A stretch of DNA of 11,293 bases, from contig CAYXOX010000104.1 in assembly GCA_964466745.1 (NCBI GenBank), positions 1 through 11,293 of the forward strand. The letters are read 5' to 3'. The stretch is from CAYXOX01 sp964466745 (GTDB lineage: Bacteria; Pseudomonadota; Alphaproteobacteria; Rhodobacterales; Rhodobacteraceae). A program made the translations under genes and the position numbers. Below, piece after piece: positions 6,853 to 11,293 of this stretch. Numbering within the stretch: position 1 is the first letter of the stretch; the number at the start of each line of letters is the position of its first letter. The notes under the pieces are model-generated. The model worked only from the letters and a program-made list of their open reading frames with translations. It did not search any database and was not told the origin of the DNA.

Positions 6853-8175
6853 TCAGAGGCGCGGCCGGTTTTGCAGAAGCGGCATCACATCCGCCATTTC
6901 CGGCCCGCTCGACCGGCCCGTGATCGCAAGCCGAAGCGGCATGAAGAGCGCGCGCCCCTTGCGGCCGGTCGTTGCCTTCAGCTCGGCCGTCCAGGCACCC
7001 CACGTCTCTTCGTCGTAGGGCGGCTCGGGCAGCCGCTCCAGGGCGGACCGCGCGAAATCCAGATCCTCGCCCTCGAGCGGCACGTCGCCCGCCCCATCCC
7101 GGAAGAGCGCCCACCAATCGGCAAGCTCGGCGCGGGTGGAGATGTTCTCCCGCGCGACCTCCCAGAACCGGCGCGCCACGGTTTCCGGCACGCCGAGGGC
7201 CGCAATCTCCTCGGCCACCTCCTCGAACGGCAGGCCGGCGAGCCGGCGCGCGGAGAGCGGCACCAGATCGGCCGGGTCGAAGCGGGTCGGCGCAGCGCCG
7301 AACTGCGCAAGATCGAACCCGTGGGCGATCTCGGGCAGGCCGCTCGCCAGTTCCACCGGGCGCGAGGAGCCGAGCCGTGCCATGAGGCTGAGAAGCGCCA
7401 TCGGCTCCACGCCCCGGGCGCGCAGATCGCGCAGCGCCAGCGTTCCGAGGCGCTTGGAGAGCGCCTCGCCCTCGGCGCCGGTGAGCAGCGAATGGTGCGC
7501 GAAGGCCGGCACCGCCCCGCCCAGCGCCTCGATGATCTGGATCTGGGTGGCCGTGTTCGTCACGTGGTCCGCCCCGCGCACCACATGGGTCACCCCCATC
7601 TCGATGTCGTCCACGACGGATGCGAGGGTGTAGAGCACCTGCCCGTCGGCACGGATCAGCACCGGATCGGAAACCGAGGCGGCATCGATGGAGCTTTCGC
7701 CCAGGATACCGTCGTTCCACTCGATCCGCTCGTGATCGAGCTTGAAGCGCCAGTAGCCGTCGCGCTCGGCGCGCAGGCGCGCGCGCTCCTCCTCGCCCAG
7801 CGCCAGCGCGGCCCTGTCGTAGACGGGCGGACGGCCCATGTTGAGTTGCTTCTTGCGCTTCAGGTCCAGCTCGGTGGGTGTCTCGAAACACTCGTAGAAG
7901 CGCCCCATCTCGCGCAGGCGCTCGGCAGCGGCGGCGTAGCGGTCGAGCCGGGCAGACTGCCGCTCCACGCGGTCCCAGCTGAGCCCGAGCCAGAGCAGAT
8001 CCTCCTTGATCGCCTCGACGTAGTGCTCCTGGCTGCGCTCGGGATCGGTGTCGTCGATGCGCAGGATGAAGCTGCCGCCGGCCTTGCGCGCGATCAGATA
8101 GTTGAAGAGCGCGGTACGCAGATTCCCGACGTGCAGGTAGCCGGTGGGCGACGGGGCGAAGCGGGTGACGGTCAT
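6853..8175 (-). CDS. gltX: Glutamyl-tRNA synthetase (GluRS)
   Basis: Class I aminoacyl-tRNA synthetase that charges tRNA with glutamate using ATP, in the cytoplasm; 440 residues. The N-terminal catalytic fold shows RFAPSPTGYLHVGNLRTALF from residue 5, in which HVGN (15-18) is the HIGH motif. RGADHVTNTATQIQI is at 200-214 and EALSKRLG (237-244) is the KMSKS counterpart. The anticodon-binding half follows from about 300. The usual zinc-site cysteines are missing: C96 is the only one in that region. The length is on the short side for the family. Many alphaproteobacteria lack GlnRS and carry two gltX copies, of which one can be specialised toward tRNA-Gln, feeding GatCAB. This copy could be either. 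The start ATG at 8175 has GAGGG six bases upstream. It is divergent from the small metalloprotease gene, with 100 bp between starts. Confidence 0.96.
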   Translation of the reverse strand: MTVTRFAPSPTGYLHVGNLRTALFNYLIARKAGGSFILRIDDTDPERSQEHYVEAIKEDLLWLGLSWDRVERQSARLDRYAAAAERLREMGRFYECFETPTELDLKRKKQLNMGRPPVYDRAALALGEEERARLRAERDGYWRFKLDHERIEWNDGILGESSIDAASVSDPVLIRADGQVLYTLASVVDDIEMGVTHVVRGADHVTNTATQIQIIEALGGAVPAFAHHSLLTGAEGEALSKRLGTLALRDLRARGVEPMALLSLMARLGSSRPVELASGLPEIAHGFDLAQFGAAPTRFDPADLVPLSARRLAGLPFEEVAEEIAALGVPETVARRFWEVARENISTRAELADWWALFRDGAGDVPLEGEDLDFARSALERLPEPPYDEETWGAWTAELKATTGRKGRALFMPLRLAITGRSSGPEMADVMPLLQNRPRL

Positions 8176-8275
8176 CGGGGCCCTCGGGACATCTCCGCGA
8201 ACCCGGGGCCGGGCTCCGGGGCGGCAGGTGACGCGCGGTCTTCCACAGGGCGGGCGAATTGTCCATATCAGGCGG

Positions 8276-8671
8276 ATGGATCACACCGCCCCCAGCCTCG
8301 CCGAGATCGAGGAAATCGCCCGCCTTACCCTGGCTTCCGTTCCCTCACCGTTCCAGCAGGGTGCGCGCGGCATCGCCATCGTGGTGGTGGACTGGCCCAG
8401 CGACGAGATGCTCGACGACCTGGAGATCGAAGATGCCTACGAGCTCACCGGCCTCTACGACGGCATCCCGCTAACCCAGAAATCGGTGAGCGACCAGCCG
8501 ATGGGCCCCGATACGATCTGGCTCTTCCGCCGGCCGATCCTCGATGAATGGGCCGACCGGGGAAACGTCGGCCTGCGCGAGCTCGTCACCCATGTGACCG
8601 TGCACGAACTGGCCCATCATTTCGGCTGGTCTGACGACGACATCGCCGCCATCGACCCGTGGTGGGAGTGA
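8276..8671 (+). CDS. Small zincin-like metallopeptidase family protein
   Basis: Predicted cytoplasmic protein of 131 residues resembling the Zincin_1 family (PF06262), whose cellular substrate is not known. The C-terminal HELAHHFGWSD (110-120) reads as HExxHxxGxxD: H110 and H114 would bind zinc, E111 would be the catalytic base and D120 a possible third ligand. The conserved core before it includes PFQQGARGIAIVVVDWPSDE (25-44) and ELTGLYDGIPL (56-66). There is no signal peptide or membrane segment. The ATG at 8276 starts at the usual family N-terminus. The open frame reaches further upstream, but only over the gltX promoter region and gltX itself. Only AGG three bases before the ATG resembles a ribosome site, so translation may be leaderless or weak. 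The gene ends ten bases before the convergent dehydrogenase stop. Confidence 0.85.
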   Translation: MDHTAPSLAEIEEIARLTLASVPSPFQQGARGIAIVVVDWPSDEMLDDLEIEDAYELTGLYDGIPLTQKSVSDQPMGPDTIWLFRRPILDEWADRGNVGLRELVTHVTVHELAHHFGWSDDDIAAIDPWWE

Positions 8672-8681
8672 GGCAGGCCCC

Positions 8682-9638
8682 CTACACCACGTTCGGAGGC
8701 GTCTCGCCGCGGAAGAACGCGCGCAGGTTTTCCAGCGCAAGACGGCCCATTGCCTCGCGCACCTCCAGGGCAGCCGTGCCGAGATGCGGCAGCAGAACGA
8801 CGTTTTCCATGGCGCGCAGCGCCTCGGGCACCTTCGGCTCGAACTCGTAGACGTCGAGCCCGGCGCCACCGATGCTGCCCTCCTGAAGGGCGGCAATCAG
8901 GGCCGCCTCGTTCACCACGTCGCCCCGGGAGATGTTCACGAAATGCGCGTGGGGCTGCATGGCGGCCAGCTCGGCCGCGCCGATGAAGTGATGCGTCTCG
9001 GCGCCGCCCGGCACCGCCACCACAACGACATCGGCCGCGCTCATGACGGCCGAAAGCCCGTCGAGCTGGCGGGCGGGCACACCGGCATCGGCAACGCGCG
9101 AGCGGTTGTGGAACACCACTTCCATGCCGAACCCGTGATGCGCGCGGCGCGCGATCGCCTTGCCGATGCGCCCCATCCCCACGATCCCGAGCACCTTTCC
9201 GGAAACGTGCAGGCCAAGCAGCTGCGTGGGAGTCCATCCCGTCCAGCCGCCGGCACGAAGCAGGCGCTCCCCGCGGCCCAGCTGCCTGCAAGACATCAAG
9301 ACCAGCGCCATGGCGATGTCCGCGGTGGCGTCGGTCACCGCCCCGGGCGTGTTCGTGACCATCACGCCCACGCTCCGCGCCGCCTCCGCATCGATGTGAT
9401 TGTAGCCCACGCCGAAGTTCGCGAGGATCTTCGCGCGGGGCGGCGTGTCGAAGACCTCGGCCGAGAAGGCATCGCCCAGCGTCGGCAGGATCGCGTCGTA
9501 GACCCAGAGCGCGGCTCGGGCCTCCTCCACAGAGAGCGGCTTGTCCTTCGCCCCCATCTCGACGTCGAAGTCATCACGGGCCTCGGCGATGACGCGTGGC
9601 GGAATGCTGCGGGTGATCAGGAGCTTGGGGCGGGTCAA
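8682..9638 (-). CDS. D-2-hydroxyacid dehydrogenase (glyoxylate/hydroxypyruvate reductase type)
   Basis: Cytoplasmic NAD(P)-dependent oxidoreductase of 318 residues that interconverts a 2-ketoacid and a D-2-hydroxyacid; glyoxylate, hydroxypyruvate or 2-ketogluconate are the likely substrates. The Rossmann loop is GIVGMGRIG (151-159). The catalytic triad is intact: R238 in NISRGD, E267 in DVYEFEP and H285 in LLPHLGT. HNRSR (177-181) after the second strand suggests NADPH preference, as in GyaR/GhrB-like reductases. NFGVGYNHID (74-83) is the substrate-loop signature. The start is TTG at 9638: GGAGG lies nine bases upstream, the protein then begins TRPKLLITR as in the family, and TTGA overlaps the stop of the preceding csaA-like gene. 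A longer frame to 9869 lies entirely inside that gene. SerA is unlikely because there is no C-terminal ACT domain. Confidence 0.9.
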   Translation of the reverse strand: MTRPKLLITRSIPPRVIAEARDDFDVEMGAKDKPLSVEEARAALWVYDAILPTLGDAFSAEVFDTPPRAKILANFGVGYNHIDAEAARSVGVMVTNTPGAVTDATADIAMALVLMSCRQLGRGERLLRAGGWTGWTPTQLLGLHVSGKVLGIVGMGRIGKAIARRAHHGFGMEVVFHNRSRVADAGVPARQLDGLSAVMSAADVVVVAVPGGAETHHFIGAAELAAMQPHAHFVNISRGDVVNEAALIAALQEGSIGGAGLDVYEFEPKVPEALRAMENVVLLPHLGTAALEVREAMGRLALENLRAFFRGETPPNVV

Positions 9639-9994
9639 TAGAGGCGTCCTCCGATGGGAACTTCGCGGTCGGGTGTGACGAGCACCACTTTGCCCGAGGC
9701 ATCGGGCAGGCCGAGCACCAGAACCTCCGACATGAACGGCCCGATCTGGCGCGGCGGGAAGTTCACCACCGCCAGCACCTGCCGGCCGACCAGGTCGGCC
9801 GGCGCATAGTTCTCGGTGAGTTGCGCGGAACTCTTGCGCTCGCCGAGGGCGGGGCCGAGATCGACCCAAAGCTTGATCGCCGGCCGCCGCGCCTCCGGAA
9901 AGGGCTCGGCACGGGTCACGCGGCCGACCCGGATATCCACGCGCTGGAAATCCTCGATCCCGATTTCGGGCGCGGCGCCGCGCGATTCAGTCAC
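9635..9994 (-). CDS. csaA: CsaA-like tRNA-binding (OB-fold) protein
   Basis: Small cytoplasmic protein of 119 residues, made up of one OB-fold of the EMAP-II/Trbp111 tRNA-binding type (PF01588). CsaA in other bacteria binds tRNA as a dimer and has been linked to chaperone and export functions; its real job is not settled. The conserved blocks are clear: FQRVDIRVGRV (16-26), EARRPAIKLWVDLG (34-47), KSSAQLTENY (54-63), LVGRQVLAVVNFPPRQIG (68-85) and MSEVLVLG (88-95). The best start is GTG at 9994, which lies eight bases inside the end of proC (GTGACTGA). No clear Shine-Dalgarno precedes it, so it probably depends on ribosomes finishing proC. The stop overlaps the TTG start of the downstream dehydrogenase. 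Confidence 0.87.
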   Translation of the reverse strand: MTESRGAAPEIGIEDFQRVDIRVGRVTRAEPFPEARRPAIKLWVDLGPALGERKSSAQLTENYAPADLVGRQVLAVVNFPPRQIGPFMSEVLVLGLPDASGKVVLVTPDREVPIGGRLY

Positions 9995-10802
9995 GTGCGA
10001 GCTCGCGGGAGCGGGCCGCCGCCGCGGCGACGGTGCGGCGCACGAGCGGGCCGAGCCCGCCCTCGCCCGGCATCAGCACCTCGAGCCCGGCCTGGGTGGT
10101 GCCGTTGGGGCTGGTGACGGCCTCGCGCAGGTGTGCCGGGCTCTCGCCGCCTTCCATCGCCAGAGCGCCCGCCCCGGCCACGGTGGCCCGTGCGAGCGCG
10201 AGCGCCATTTCGGCCGGAAGCCCCTCGGCTTCCCCGGCCGCCGCGAGCGTCTCGATGAGGTGGAAGACATAGGCCGGCCCCGAGCCGGAGACGGCGGTCA
10301 CGGCGTCCATCTGGCTCTCGTCGTCCAGCCGCACCACGGTGCCCACCGCGCGCATCAGCGTTTCGGCAAGGTCCAGATGCTCGGGCCCGGCTGACGCGTT
10401 GCCGACGATCGCGCTGATCCCCTGCCCGATGGCCGCGGGGGTGTTGGGCATGGCGCGCACCACTGGCGTGCCGGTTCCCGGCGCGGCCTCGATCGCGGAA
10501 AGCGTCGTGCCCGCGGCGATGGAGAGGTAGAGCGTCGGGCCGCCGCCGAAACCGGCAACGCTGGGGAGCGCTGCCGCCATGAGCTGGGGCTTGATGGCAA
10601 GCACGATGATGGCCGGTGATTCCGGCAGGGATTCTCCCAGGCGGACCCCGCTGCTGCGCAGCCAGTCGCCCGGGTTCGGCTCAAGCACCCAGACGTGCCC
10701 GGGGGCGAGGCCGGCTCCGATCCATCCGCGCAGGAGCGCCGTTCCCATCCGGCCACACCCGACCAGCACTATTCCCCGGCGGGCCACGTCTTCGGCGATC
10801 AT
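9987..10802 (-). CDS. proC: Pyrroline-5-carboxylate reductase ProC
   Basis: Last step of proline synthesis: reduces 1-pyrroline-5-carboxylate to L-proline with NAD(P)H in the cytoplasm. It has 271 residues, normal for the family. The Rossmann motif VGCGRMG is at 14-20, AIKPQ at 69-73, VRAMPNTPAAIGQG at 115-128, AVSGSGPAYVF at 170-180 and the C-terminal signature LREAVTSPNGTTQAGL at 225-240. The start ATG at 10802 has AGGGGGA upstream. It is the second gene of a minus-strand run, 57 bp after the YbjN gene, and overlaps the csaA-like gene by 8 bp. All expected motifs are intact. Confidence 0.96.
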   Translation of the reverse strand: MIAEDVARRGIVLVGCGRMGTALLRGWIGAGLAPGHVWVLEPNPGDWLRSSGVRLGESLPESPAIIVLAIKPQLMAAALPSVAGFGGGPTLYLSIAAGTTLSAIEAAPGTGTPVVRAMPNTPAAIGQGISAIVGNASAGPEHLDLAETLMRAVGTVVRLDDESQMDAVTAVSGSGPAYVFHLIETLAAAGEAEGLPAEMALALARATVAGAGALAMEGGESPAHLREAVTSPNGTTQAGLEVLMPGEGGLGPLVRRTVAAAAARSRELARD

Positions 10803-10833
10803 CGGGCTTCCCCCTGCACTGCTTCTGCCCGAC

Positions 10834-10855
10834 CCGATCAGCCGGAGCGGATCGG
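10834..10855. repeat. Inverted repeat between the YbjN gene and proC
   Basis: CCGAT (10834-10838) pairs with ATCGG (10851-10855), and inside it CCG (10842-10844) pairs with CGG (10848-10850), giving a two-part stem with a 3-base bulge and a GAG loop. It lies in the 57-bp gap just after the ybjN stop codon. It may reduce read-through into proC or mark message processing. There is no T-run on either strand. Confidence 0.33.
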
Positions 10856-10859
10856 CAGG

Positions 10860-11293
10860 TTAGGCGCGTCCGTAGGCCTCGGCAATGGCGACCTGCATCG
10901 CGTCTTCCGCCGTGCGCTCTCCCCATGTCGCCAGCTGGAAGGCCGGGTAGTATCGCTCCGAGGCCAGCACCGAGGCTCCGATCATGGTGTCGATCTGCTC
11001 GGGCGCGGCCACCTGCCCCCCGGCCAGGACCAGCCCGTAGCGATAGATCATCAGCTTGTGCTGCTCCCACCAGGTGAAGGCGCCGGCCCAGCATGCGTCG
11101 TTGACCCGGTTGAGCGTGGCGAGGAGCGCGCCGGTGCGGTGCGGCGGCGGCTCCATCTCGAACGAACAGATCAGGCGCAGCGTCTCGTCATTGGCCGACC
11201 AGGCGAGCGTGATGGAATAGGTCCGCCACTGGCCCTCGACGGCCATGGCGATCTGCTCCTCGGAGATCCTGTCGAACTCCCACTCGTGGTGCT
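10860..11293 (-). CDS. YbjN domain-containing protein (5' end outside the window)
   Basis: The visible 143 residues end in a TAA stop at 10860, and the gene continues past the right edge, so the N-terminus is missing. The visible part begins HHEWEFDRISEEQIAMAVEG. An ATG at 11246 is an internal methionine, because the frame stays open and family-like before it. Conserved blocks include TLAWSANDETLRLICSFEME and KLMIYRYGLVLAGGQV. This matches the YbjN family (PF10722), soluble cytoplasmic proteins with a type III secretion chaperone-like fold. In E. coli, YbjN affects motility and stress responses, but the molecular activity is unknown. It leads the minus-strand run into proC. Family assignment is firm; function is not. 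Confidence 0.85.
   Translation of the reverse strand, partial: HHEWEFDRISEEQIAMAVEGQWRTYSITLAWSANDETLRLICSFEMEPPPHRTGALLATLNRVNDACWAGAFTWWEQHKLMIYRYGLVLAGGQVAAPEQIDTMIGASVLASERYYPAFQLATWGERTAEDAMQVAIAEAYGRA

Noticed and set aside
8201..8220. CCCGG/CCGGG complementarity in the gltX leader as a riboswitch or T-box
   Set aside because: Short GC-only repeats are expected by chance here, and no conserved T-box or riboswitch elements are visible.
8144..8275. GTG-started extension of the metallopeptidase
   Set aside because: It overlaps the start of gltX and its promoter region and has no resemblance to the family.
9639..9869. Longer N-terminus for the hydroxyacid dehydrogenase
   Set aside because: It lies wholly within the csaA-like gene in a different frame and is Arg/Pro-rich.
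11244..11246. ATG at 11246 as the true start of the YbjN gene
   Set aside because: The frame remains open to the window edge, and the residues before it (HHEWEFDRISEEQIA) look like normal YbjN sequence.
1..11293. A defence, mobile or secondary-metabolite system
   Set aside because: No transposase, integrase, nuclease, toxin-antitoxin, phage or synthase genes are seen; all genes are metabolic or housekeeping types with uniform base composition.

Overview
The window is very GC-rich and densely coded, and looks like chromosomal DNA of an alphaproteobacterium, most likely of the Rhodobacteraceae/Rhodobacterales. The pointers are a cytoplasmic SoeA-type sulfite dehydrogenase subunit, a glutamyl-tRNA synthetase of about 440 residues, and a neighbourhood in which a YbjN protein, proC, a CsaA-like tRNA-binding protein and a 2-hydroxyacid dehydrogenase follow one another on one strand. 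The species cannot be named from the sequence alone. I see no rRNA, tRNA, CRISPR array, insertion sequence, prophage gene or attachment site, and no gene-free stretch longer than about 155 bases.

Left part (1-2903, minus strand): the first nine codons of a probable soeB lie at the window edge, and a complete soeA lies upstream of it. Together they are the start of a soeABC-like operon running out of the window. Its predicted role is direct oxidation of sulfite to sulfate on the cytoplasmic face of the membrane, with electrons passed to quinone. The 154-bp divergent region (2904-3057) separates soeA from xylB. It holds a perfect dyad next to the soeA ribosome binding site and a -10-like element with a dyad in front of xylB.

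Middle part (3058-6771, plus strand): xylB and xylA overlap by four bases and encode the two cytoplasmic enzymes that take D-xylose to D-xylulose 5-phosphate. No xylose transporter or repressor is present. After 82 bp that contain competing hairpins comes a short membrane-bound sugar-phosphate transferase with an odd Arg/Pro/Gly-rich tail. It is convergent with gltX, with a hairpin between the two genes.

Right part (6853-11293): gltX (minus) is divergent from a small HExxH metalloprotease-like gene (plus). That gene converges on a four-gene minus-strand run reading ybjN (partial), proC, csaA-like and D-2-hydroxyacid dehydrogenase. The last three are tightly packed: proC and csaA overlap by 8 bp, and the csaA stop overlaps the TTG start of the dehydrogenase.

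All complete genes have intact catalytic motifs, and nothing here amounts to a clear undescribed system. The leads most worth checking are the regulatory architecture of the soeA/xylB divergent region, the low-complexity tail and alternating hairpin arms at the end of the sugar transferase gene, and the possible GluRS2 character of gltX.
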